NCBI GenBank assembly: GCA_050250575.1
Contig: JBFWOJ010000001.1
Coordinates: forward strand, 62,001-126,000
Source of the DNA: SHVO01 sp050250575
GTDB lineage: Bacteria; Pseudomonadota; Alphaproteobacteria; Rhodospirillales; Rhodospirillaceae
Length of the DNA: 64,000 bases
Direction of reading: 5' to 3'
This document shows, in pieces, positions 57,592 to 64,000 of the stretch (position 1 is its first letter; each line of letters begins with the position of its first letter). The notes under the pieces were generated by a model that was not told the origin of the DNA, made no database searches, and saw nothing but the letters and a program-made list of their open reading frames with translations. The translations under genes and the position numbers were made by a program.

Positions 57592-58704
57592 TTGGCCAGC
57601 CTCACGGAAACGCGTGTCATCGATGCGTTGAAAACGGTGGATTCCGGCACGGCGGGACTCGATATCGTCGCGCGCGGTTGGGTCAAGAACGTGCATATCA
57701 AAGAAGGCCACGTCACCTTTGCGCTCGAGGTGCCGGTCAGCGCCGGGCCGAAACTCGAGCCGGTGCGGCGGGCCGCGGAAGACGCGGTCAAGATCCTCGA
57801 AGGCGTGCGCGCAGTGACCGCCGTGCTGACGGCGGAAGCACGCCGCCCCGCGCCGGCGCCGCCGGCGCGCGAAGCTGCGCCGCGCGAGCGGTTGGCACTG
57901 CCGACCATCAGACACATCATCGCGGTGGCGTCCGGTAAGGGCGGTGTCGGAAAATCGACGACCGCGGTCAACATCGCCGTGGCGCTGGGCCGCCTGGGGC
58001 ACAAGGTGGCGCTGTTCGATGCGGATATTTATGGGCCCTCGGTTCCGCGACTGACCGGACTTTCCGGGAAAAAGCCGCTGTCCGACGGCAAGCGCGTCAC
58101 GCCCTTGGAGGCGCACGGCATCAAAGTGATGTCGATCGGGTTCATGATGGCCGAAGATACGCCGGTCGTGTGGCGCGGGCCGATGGTGATGGGTGCGCTG
58201 GAGCAGATGCTGCGCGACGTGGACTGGGGCGAACTCGACGTCATGGTCGTGGACATGCCGCCCGGCACCGGCGATACGCAGCTCACCATGTCGCAGCGCG
58301 TGCCTTTGGCCGGCGCGGTGATCGTCTCGACGCCGCAGGACATCGCGCTCATCGACGCCCGCAAGGGTCTTGCGATGTTCCGCAAAGTCGAAGTCCCGAT
58401 CCTCGGGCTGATCGAGAACATGAGCTATTACGTCTGCCCGAAGTGCGGACACCGGGACGAGATCTTCTCGCACGGCGGCGCGCACCGCACCGCGGACGAG
58501 CTCGGCGTGGACTTCCTGGGCGAGGTCCCCCTCGACCTCAAGATCCGGCTGACCTCGGACGAGGGCGTTCCCGTTGTGGTAAGCGCCCCGGACGGTGCGC
58601 ACGCGCTGGGTTACATTGCCATCGCCAAACGTTTATGGGAGAAACTGAGCAGCGGTCGACGGAAAGCTCCTGAAATTTCCGTTCGCATGCTCGAGGACAG
58701 ATGA
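57592..58704 (+). CDS. apbC: Mrp/ApbC iron-sulfur cluster carrier ATPase
   Basis: 370 residues from a TTG start with TCGGAG nine bases before it. An N-terminal MIP18/DUF59 domain of about 80 residues precedes the P-loop ATPase, whose deviant Walker A is SGKGGVGKSTTAVNIAVALG near residue 120; DADIYGPSVPRL and DMPPGTGDTQLTMSQ follow. The cluster-binding C-x-x-C is YVCPKCGHRDEIFSHGG near residue 280. It binds a 4Fe-4S cluster at the dimer interface and passes it to apoproteins. Monocistronic. Confidence 0.94.
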   Translation: MASLTETRVIDALKTVDSGTAGLDIVARGWVKNVHIKEGHVTFALEVPVSAGPKLEPVRRAAEDAVKILEGVRAVTAVLTAEARRPAPAPPAREAAPRERLALPTIRHIIAVASGKGGVGKSTTAVNIAVALGRLGHKVALFDADIYGPSVPRLTGLSGKKPLSDGKRVTPLEAHGIKVMSIGFMMAEDTPVVWRGPMVMGALEQMLRDVDWGELDVMVVDMPPGTGDTQLTMSQRVPLAGAVIVSTPQDIALIDARKGLAMFRKVEVPILGLIENMSYYVCPKCGHRDEIFSHGGAHRTADELGVDFLGEVPLDLKIRLTSDEGVPVVVSAPDGAHALGYIAIAKRLWEKLSSGRRKAPEISVRMLEDR

Positions 58705-58817
58705 TGCGCTGAGACGCGCGCCGGAATACCGGCGGGCGCGCGAGCGTCTTCATCTACGGCGTCGTCGCTTAGAGTTCGCCGCCCCTTGAATGGATAACGC
58801 CAGCGCTGGGGATTCCT

Positions 58818-60875
58818 TTGGCCCGTTATTCGTTTCGTCGTTCCGCCCTTGTCGCGGCAGGCGCCGCTCTGCAAGCCATCGTCACGGTTCCCGTGCTGGC
58901 CGCCGAAGCGGTGCCGGCGGTGCGTCTTCCCGACTTCGCCTCCTACGGCTGCGCCGACATCGCCGGGGTCACGCCCGCGCAGGTCATTCACAAGGGCCAG
59001 ATCATCGAAGGCCGCTATCACGAGTGGCATGAGATCTACATCGACGTGAAGGACTCCCGCCGCCTTGCCTGCATCAGCCTCGTCGCCCCGACCGCGGCGC
59101 AACTGTCGGCGGACGCGGCCCGGCAGTTCCTGAACACCTCGCTGGGCATCGGCCGCGCGCCCGCCAACGCCAGGGCGCGCGCGCAAGGCGGCGACGTGCA
59201 GGAATTGACCGAGCCGGACAATGTGAGGCCGGAGCCGCCGCGGCGGGTGAAGCCTGAAGCGCCCGTGCGCAGCGGTGCCGAGCGCGGCGCGGAGGTTTCC
59301 CCTGAAAATGAGGCGCCCCCCCTGCCCGCCTCGAAGGAAGCCGATCCGAACGACAGCGCGGCGGCGCCGATCATGCGCGAGCGCGCCCAGGCGTTCGATT
59401 ACGAAACCCCGGCGCAAGTCGGCCTCGAAGACCGTCAGCAGGTGTCCAACACGCTCACCTACCCGTGGAACACCATCGGTTTTCTGTCGGTCACCTATCC
59501 CAACGGGCAGAGCTTCCGCTGCACGGGAACGCTCGTCAGTCCCTACGTCGTGCTGACGGCGGGCCACTGCGTGCACAACAAGAGCCGCGGCGGCTATGCG
59601 TCGCAAGTGCGGTTCTATCCGGCGCAGTACCAGACCACGCTGGGCGACAACAACCCACGCCGTCCCTACGGCAAATCGGACTTCGCGTTCATCCGCACGA
59701 CCGAAACCTGGACGCAAATGTCGGACCAGGACTCGTACCCCGTCACCGAGTACCGCCACGATTTCGCGGCCGTGCAGTTCCGCACGCCTTTCACGTTCAC
59801 CTCGACCTTCATGCCGGTGGTGTTCAGCAGCACCAATCCGGCCGCCACCGGCTCGGGTTACCCCGGGATGGTGGGCGGCATCAGCAACTACGGCCAATGG
59901 TGGGATGAAGGCGCCGACACGTCGTTCAGCTACATGCGCAGCAGCCACGTCAGGCAATATGCGATCGACGGGTCGGGCGGAAATTCAGGCGGGCCTTTCT
60001 TCATCGCCGATCCGGCGACGGGTCAAAATTCGCTCGTGGGCGCGCTGTCGTACGCCGACGACCAGAACGATCAAGCGGGCGGACCATGGTACGATTCCTG
60101 GAACCGCACGCTGTTGACGACGTGGATGTCCTGGACGCCCGCGGCGGCCTCGACCAACAACATCGGCGGTCTGCGCGTTCCCGGCGTGTTCTCGTCGAAC
60201 CACCCGTCGCTTTTCTCCTATCTGCGCTTCTACAACGGCGACGCCACGCCGGGATCGGTGGAGGTCACGATCTCGGACGGGACCACGGGCCAGCCGCTGG
60301 CGACATGGACCAGCGGCACGATCCCTCCCTTCGCGATGCGGCAGGTCGGCATGCGTACGATCGAAAGCCAGGTAAGCCTGCCGGCCAACAAGCCGGACTT
60401 CTACTCGCTGTCGATCCGCCCGACCTTCACCGGTTACTTTCAGCATGCGATGCACGAGCCGTTCGTGAAATCCCTCACCAACCTGACCTCGTGCGATACC
60501 GGCGCCGCGGCGCAGACGAGCCTGGTCATGGGCGTTCACAGCACGCGGATCGACGGCTATCCGAGTTCCGTGGTGGTGCATAACACCAGCGCCAACAGCA
60601 TGAACGTCTCGCTGGGGATCTACGACGCGCGGAACGGCAATCATCTCGGGACGTATCAGACCGGGCAGATTCCCGCGAACGGACAGAAAATCGTCACCGC
60701 TGCGACGCTTCAGGCGAACTCGTTCCCCTCGTTCCAGCCGATGGAGATCGACCAGGCGCATTACGTGGTGAAGCCGATGGGCGGTCTCTTCACGGGCTAT
60801 CTGCAACACTTCGTCCACAACCAAGCGGTGGACACGGTCGCCGATGTCACGGCGCTGTGCAGACTCTCGCCTTAA
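58818..60875 (+). CDS. Secreted trypsin-like serine protease with duplicated C-terminal module
   Basis: 685 residues from a TTG start (CTGGGGATTCC upstream) with a signal peptide. Order: an unknown N-terminal domain (residues 30-110), a Pro/Glu-rich linker to about 195, a trypsin fold with LTAGHC (His near 253) and GSGGNSGGPFF (Ser near 391), then two tandem copies of a beta module (about 465-570 and 580-683), each with a strand run, a G-Q-P-L/G-N-H-L turn, an IPPF/IPAN segment, a FTGY-[FL]-QH-x-[MV] segment and an ending cysteine (SC, LC). The Asp of the triad is most likely in KSDFAFIRT. Its four-base 3' overlap is with convergent folA. Confidence 0.82.
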   Translation: MARYSFRRSALVAAGAALQAIVTVPVLAAEAVPAVRLPDFASYGCADIAGVTPAQVIHKGQIIEGRYHEWHEIYIDVKDSRRLACISLVAPTAAQLSADAARQFLNTSLGIGRAPANARARAQGGDVQELTEPDNVRPEPPRRVKPEAPVRSGAERGAEVSPENEAPPLPASKEADPNDSAAAPIMRERAQAFDYETPAQVGLEDRQQVSNTLTYPWNTIGFLSVTYPNGQSFRCTGTLVSPYVVLTAGHCVHNKSRGGYASQVRFYPAQYQTTLGDNNPRRPYGKSDFAFIRTTETWTQMSDQDSYPVTEYRHDFAAVQFRTPFTFTSTFMPVVFSSTNPAATGSGYPGMVGGISNYGQWWDEGADTSFSYMRSSHVRQYAIDGSGGNSGGPFFIADPATGQNSLVGALSYADDQNDQAGGPWYDSWNRTLLTTWMSWTPAAASTNNIGGLRVPGVFSSNHPSLFSYLRFYNGDATPGSVEVTISDGTTGQPLATWTSGTIPPFAMRQVGMRTIESQVSLPANKPDFYSLSIRPTFTGYFQHAMHEPFVKSLTNLTSCDTGAAAQTSLVMGVHSTRIDGYPSSVVVHNTSANSMNVSLGIYDARNGNHLGTYQTGQIPANGQKIVTAATLQANSFPSFQPMEIDQAHYVVKPMGGLFTGYLQHFVHNQAVDTVADVTALCRLSP

Positions 60876-61453
60876 GCCGTCCTGTCGAGCGTCACGAAGC
60901 TGAAATCGGCCCCGCCGGGCGTTTCAGCGGCGTGACGCTCGCGCGAGACCTCGCGCCAGCCGAGGGCTAGGTCGAGGTCGAACACGGCATCGCCCTGAAA
61001 ATGGCCGTGCACCTCGGTCAGGTAGATGCGCTGCGCCTGCGGCATCAGCGCCTGAAAGAGCTCGCCGCCGCCGATGACGCTGATCTCGTCGGCGCCGGTG
61101 CGATGAGCGTCTTCATAGGCCAGCGCGAGGGCGCTCGGAATGTCGTGCGCGACCTGCACGCCGGGATGCCGCCAGGCGGGATCGCGCGTGACGACGATGT
61201 TGGTCCGCCGCGGCAGGGGCTTGCCGATGGACTCGAACGTCTTGCGTCCCATCACGACGGGCTTGCCGACGGTGTGACGCTTGAAGTGCTGGAGATCGGC
61301 CGAGATATGCCAGGGGAGCTTGCCGTCACGGCCGATGATGCCGTTCTCCGAACGCGCGACCACGAAGACCACCTTGATCGGCGGCTTGCTATCGCCCTCG
61401 ACTGACGCGCTCGCGGGGATGTTATCGCCGGACATCGGTTTGTCGCCGTTCAC
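60872..61453 (-). CDS. folA: Dihydrofolate reductase
   Basis: 193 residues. The core begins KVVFVVARSENGIIGRDGKL after an acidic 27-residue extension not found in most DHFRs; the catalytic acid lies in ISADLQHFKRHT, followed by PVVMGRKTFESIGKPLPRRT and the NADPH segment ISVIGGGELFQAL. It reduces dihydrofolate to tetrahydrofolate using NADPH, which restores the cofactor used by ThyA, encoded 0.6 kb away on the same strand. An ATG six codons in is an alternative start. Confidence 0.95.
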   Translation of the reverse strand: MNGDKPMSGDNIPASASVEGDSKPPIKVVFVVARSENGIIGRDGKLPWHISADLQHFKRHTVGKPVVMGRKTFESIGKPLPRRTNIVVTRDPAWRHPGVQVAHDIPSALALAYEDAHRTGADEISVIGGGELFQALMPQAQRIYLTEVHGHFQGDAVFDLDLALGWREVSRERHAAETPGGADFSFVTLDRTA

Positions 61454-61647
61454 TCATATCTTCGACGCAATTTCGCGGTGGAATCACACTCAGACGCGGG
61501 CCGGTAAGCGTTTGAAAGACCCGCATATGTTCCGGTAGGTTGCAAACACAAGGTTGCTATCGTTGGTGGCACCAGTAGGATATACCAGTTGGGCGCCCGC
61601 TTGGTTGTCCTAAATCGTTCTCAAGGTCGCAGGGAGGAAATCCTCAA

Positions 61648-61938
61648 ATGAAAAAGGTCTTTACGCTGTGCGGCGCCGTTGCCGCGGTCATGACGCTGTC
61701 CGTCGGTGGCGCTTTCGCCGCTGAGTCCAAGTGCGGTTCGGTTCCGACTCTCCCGGACCTCCCCGCCGACGGCACCGCCGTCACCAGCAAGGAAATGGAT
61801 GCGGTCGCCGAAGGCTTCGACGACTATCAGTCCAAGTATGTGGAATTCAGCAAGTGCACGAACGCCGAGTTCAATGAGGCGCAGAAGAAATTCGAAGCGC
61901 TGCTCGACCAGTACGCCTCGAAGGGTAAGAAGAAATAA
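61648..61938 (+). CDS. Small secreted hypothetical protein
   Basis: 96 residues with a clear signal peptide (VFTLCGAVAAVMTLSVGGAF, cleavage after AFA). The mature part has two Cys (KCGSVP and SKCTNA) that could form one disulfide and a helical C-terminus ending KGKKK. No family recognised. CAGGGAGGAAATCC gives a strong ribosome binding site, and a strong terminator follows, so it is a true, well expressed single gene. It lies on the plus strand between folA and thyA, which face the other way. Confidence 0.8.
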   Translation: MKKVFTLCGAVAAVMTLSVGGAFAAESKCGSVPTLPDLPADGTAVTSKEMDAVAEGFDDYQSKYVEFSKCTNAEFNEAQKKFEALLDQYASKGKKK

Positions 61939-61960
61939 GTTCGCATTTAGCGAACACGAG

Positions 61961-61993
61961 AATAAGCGGGCCAGACGGCCCGCTTATTTTTTT
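61961..61993 (+). terminator. Strong intrinsic terminator
   Basis: AATAAGCGGGCC pairs perfectly with GGCCCGCTTATT (12 bp, loop AGAC), followed by TTTTT, ending at 61993. A smaller GTTCGC/GCGAAC hairpin stands just before it at 61939-61955. Since the flanking A and T tracts mirror each other it may also end the minus-strand thyA transcript. Confidence 0.9.
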
Positions 61994-62065
61994 GGCGTTC
62001 GTTCAATCCAAGAACCGGGAACACCTGGATCCTTGCGGCCCGCGGCCGGAAGGACGGCCGTCGCA

Positions 62066-62860
62066 TCAGACGGCCACTTTCGCTGCGATGTGCGGGTGGG
62101 GATTGTAGTTGGACAGCGCGAAATCCTCGTAGCGGAAGGAGAAGATGTCCTTCACCGCCGGATTGAGGGTCATCGTCGGCAGCGGCCGCGGCGCACGACC
62201 GAGCTGAATATGCGCCTGCTCGATATGGTTGGCGTAGATGTGCGCGTCCCCCAGGGTATGCACGAAATCCCCCGGCTGTAAGTCGGTGACCTGGGCGATC
62301 ATCATCGTCAGCAGGGCATAGGAAGCGATGTTGAACGGCACGCCGAGGAAGATATCGCCGCTGCGCTGGTAGAGCTGGCAGGAGAGCCGGCCATCGGCGA
62401 CGTAGAATTGAAACAGCGTGTGGCACGGCGGCAGCGCCATGTCGTCGACATCGGCAGGATTCCACGCACTGACGATATGCCGGCGGCTGTCGGGATTGGT
62501 CTTGATGGAACTTACGACCTTGGCGATCTGATCGATCTTGCCGCCGTCAGGCGCGGGCCAGGAGCGCCACTGCCGGCCATATACCGGGCCCAGGTCGCCG
62601 TTTTCGTCGGCCCACTCGTCCCAGATCGAAACGCCGTTTTCCTTGAGATAAGCGATGTTGGTGTCGCCGCGCAGAAGCCACAGCAGTTCATAAATAATGG
62701 ACTTGGTGTGCAGCTTCTTGGTGGTCAGGAGCGGAAACCCGGCCGCCAAGTCGAAGCGCATCTGGTGGCCGAAAACGCTCAAGGTTCCAGTGCCGGTACG
62801 GTCGGATTTCTTCGCGCCTTCGCGCAGGACGCGATCGAGGAGGTCGAGGTATTGCTGCAT
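62066..62860 (-). CDS. thyA: Thymidylate synthase
   Basis: 264 residues, the E. coli length. Methylates dUMP with methylene-tetrahydrofolate, producing dihydrofolate that FolA recycles. Visible are RTGTGTLSVFGHQMRFDLAA, LLRGDTNIAYLKENGVSIWD, the catalytic Cys in LPPCHTLFQFYV, RSGDIFLGVPFNIASYALL and the C-terminal HPHIAAKVAV. The start MQQYLDLLDRVL at 62860 is the family start; an ATG five codons earlier is also in frame. Confidence 0.97.
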   Translation of the reverse strand: MQQYLDLLDRVLREGAKKSDRTGTGTLSVFGHQMRFDLAAGFPLLTTKKLHTKSIIYELLWLLRGDTNIAYLKENGVSIWDEWADENGDLGPVYGRQWRSWPAPDGGKIDQIAKVVSSIKTNPDSRRHIVSAWNPADVDDMALPPCHTLFQFYVADGRLSCQLYQRSGDIFLGVPFNIASYALLTMMIAQVTDLQPGDFVHTLGDAHIYANHIEQAHIQLGRAPRPLPTMTLNPAVKDIFSFRYEDFALSNYNPHPHIAAKVAV

Positions 62861-62973
62861 GAGCCGTTTATACAACCCCTACAGCCTGCTCGGTAGAGGC
62901 CCACGCAACACGCGAATTTGCGGATCTTCACCCCGTGGGTGGCAAATTAACCAACCGCGTCCTATATTGATGA

Positions 62974-63256
62974 CGCCGCGCAAGCGGCTATGGCGCTAAA
63001 CCTGCTGTGGCATAGGCGTAGCGGACCCGGGGGCAGTACCCGGCGCCTCCACCATATTCCATCGGACGATCGTCCGGTGTTTCTGGGGGCGAAACAGGCT
63101 CGACGTGCGCAGTAAAGACAGTAGCTGTTCCCGGCATGGTTCCGCCGTTATCGGGCCACATCTAAAAGTGCCAACGACAACGTTGCGTACTCCGTTGCGG
63201 CCTAATTAGGCAGTAAACGCGGTTCGGGGGGCACCGGGCAACAGAAGCCCCCCACT
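62974..63256 (+). ncRNA. ssrA: Circularly permuted (two-piece) tmRNA
   Basis: The acceptor half comes first and ends CGCCTCC-A-CCA at 63044-63054 after a T-arm CCGGG/CCCGG; a 30-base spacer with a CGGACGATCGTCCG hairpin (removed in processing) follows; the coding half begins GGGGGCG at 63085-63091. GGGGGCG and CGCCTCC form a full seven-base acceptor stem with G-U as the third pair, the alanyl-tRNA synthetase identity mark. The tag frame starts at GCC 63170 and reads ANDNVAYSVAA before TAA at 63203-63205, so the full tag is AANDNVAYSVAA. A GGGGGGC/GCCCCCC stem closes the 3' side. The outer ends are estimates; a TATATT -10 lies at 62963-62968. Confidence 0.92.
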
Positions 63257-63383
63257 CTCTCTCGCGCGAGTCTTCCAAAATTGCCGAGCGATGCACCTTG
63301 CGAGTCGCCGGCGGTTTTAAGGATTGAACCTGCCGCGCGACCAAAATACGCTAATAACAACTCCAAACGTTCCCGCGAGCCCC

Positions 63384-63980
63384 TTGAGCAACGACATCAC
63401 ATCCCTGAGCTACGAGCGCATGGTGGAGGACGCCTTGCGCGGCGTTCTGCGTCAGGCGCTGAAGATCACCGAAGCGCAGGGGCTGCCCGGGGCGCATCAC
63501 TTCTATATTACGTTCGACACCACCCATCCGGGTCTCAAGATCGCGCCGAGCCTGAAAGCGCTTCATCCCAATGAAATGACCATCGTCCTGCAGCACCAGT
63601 TCTGGGACCTGGTCGTGGGCGAGGACCGCTTCGAGATCACCTTGAGCTTTTCGGGCGTCAGCCAGCGCCTGTCGGTGCCGTTCGCCGCCGTGACCGCCTT
63701 CGCCGATCCGCATGCCAAATTCGGACTGCAGTTCCACGTGGAATTCGAGGAGCGCTCCGAGGATGAGGACGACGATGACGATGCGGGCGACCCGCCGCTC
63801 GATGACGAAGCGCCGGCAGAAACGGCGCACGTGGATTCGATGCAGGTCACGCAGCAGCTCAAGAACGCGCGCAAAACCGGCGCCAGCCGCCCGTCCCTGA
63901 AGACGGTGAAACCCGACGGCGAGCCTCAGGAGCCGGCGGCGAACAAAGTCGTCACGCTCGACGCCTTCCGCAAGAAGTAG
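63384..63980 (+). CDS. sspB: SspB-alpha, ClpXP adaptor for tmRNA-tagged proteins
   Basis: 198 residues from a TTG. The substrate-binding domain (about 5-125) reads YERMVEDALRGVLRQALKIT, GAHHFYITFDTTHPGLKIAP and MTIVLQHQFWDLVVGEDRFE with LSVPFAAVTAFADPHAKFGL. A strongly acidic linker (residues about 128-150) leads to the C-terminal ClpX-binding tail VVTLDAFRKK. It delivers ssrA-tagged proteins to ClpXP, and the tmRNA gene lies directly upstream. The start is uncertain: no ATG precedes the conserved domain, a TTG at 63324 has its AAGGA too close, and the TTG at 63384 best fits family starts. Confidence 0.92.
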   Translation: MSNDITSLSYERMVEDALRGVLRQALKITEAQGLPGAHHFYITFDTTHPGLKIAPSLKALHPNEMTIVLQHQFWDLVVGEDRFEITLSFSGVSQRLSVPFAAVTAFADPHAKFGLQFHVEFEERSEDEDDDDDAGDPPLDDEAPAETAHVDSMQVTQQLKNARKTGASRPSLKTVKPDGEPQEPAANKVVTLDAFRKK

Positions 63981-64000
63981 ATGAAGCGCCGCCGCGCCGC
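63981..64000 (+). CDS. Possible start of the next gene
   Basis: An ATG follows the sspB stop directly and opens MKRRRA before the window ends. Immediate juxtaposition suggests coupled translation, but six codons cannot identify it. Confidence 0.2.

Noticed and set aside
63162..63344. 60-codon minus-strand frame across the tmRNA
   Set aside because: The region is explained fully by the tmRNA coding half and its stems.

Overview
The window is about 64 kb of GC-rich chromosomal DNA with no plasmid, phage or insertion-sequence genes. Its gene set points to an alphaproteobacterium: the cell-cycle regulator TrcR (DUF1013), the nucleoid protein GapR (DUF2312), a circularly permuted two-piece tmRNA next to an alpha-type SspB, a three-part proton-translocating transhydrogenase (pntAA-pntAB-pntB), COQ9, two DUF465 proteins, DUF1192 and DUF1244. 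The order or genus cannot be fixed from sequence alone. GTG and TTG starts are common, and many neighbours overlap by ATGA or GTGA.

Layout. 1-4.9 kb: the tail of a nucleotide cyclase, a YcnI-like periplasmic protein beside a broken TonB receptor end, DUF1192, a quinone oxidoreductase, TrcR, two DUF465 proteins and a degenerate GGDEF-like protein. 5-11 kb: purE-purK, COQ9, peptide deformylase, ribosomal protein S21, an acetyltransferase, a 36-residue basic protein, a methyltransferase and an MgtC/DUF4010 membrane protein. 11-20.3 kb: Kup potassium transporter, a nucleotidyltransferase, a secreted protein coupled to an M1 aminopeptidase, a Gly/Ala/Ser-rich secreted protein divergent from an autotransporter-like barrel, then a structured intergenic RNA candidate and two tiny coupled genes. 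20.3-34.2 kb: transhydrogenase, DUF3108, UbiB/ABC1 kinase with oligopeptidase F, an acyl-CoA synthetase, GapR, DUF1244 with N-formylglutamate amidohydrolase, a DMT permease and pyruvate kinase. 34.2-38.4 kb: a 546-bp non-coding stretch, a glycosyltransferase-like protein, a class II cytochrome c, hemF, a PaiB-like protein and an acetyltransferase.

38.5-47.4 kb holds the most unusual locus: one HlyD/MacA-type adaptor, one MacB/LolD-type ATPase and six FtsX/MacB-type permeases in three tandem A-B pairs, joined by stop/start overlaps or very short gaps. The last two B genes end in an identical 63-bp tract, a sign of recent gene conversion or duplication. The natural reading is one ATPase serving three heterodimeric permease pairs; the substrate is unknown.

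47.4-57.5 kb: a YjbR protein, ribosomal protein L36, a small lipoprotein divergent from a Fur-box-controlled periplasmic CbiX-like chelatase, a TerB-like protein, an alpha/beta hydrolase, a DEAD-box helicase, a cupin, VanZ, holC and the envelope proteolysis cluster hflK-hflC-degP. 57.6-64 kb: an Mrp/ApbC Fe-S carrier, a secreted trypsin-like protease with a duplicated C-terminal module, folA and thyA on either side of a small secreted protein, and the tmRNA-sspB pair that tags and delivers stalled translation products to ClpXP.
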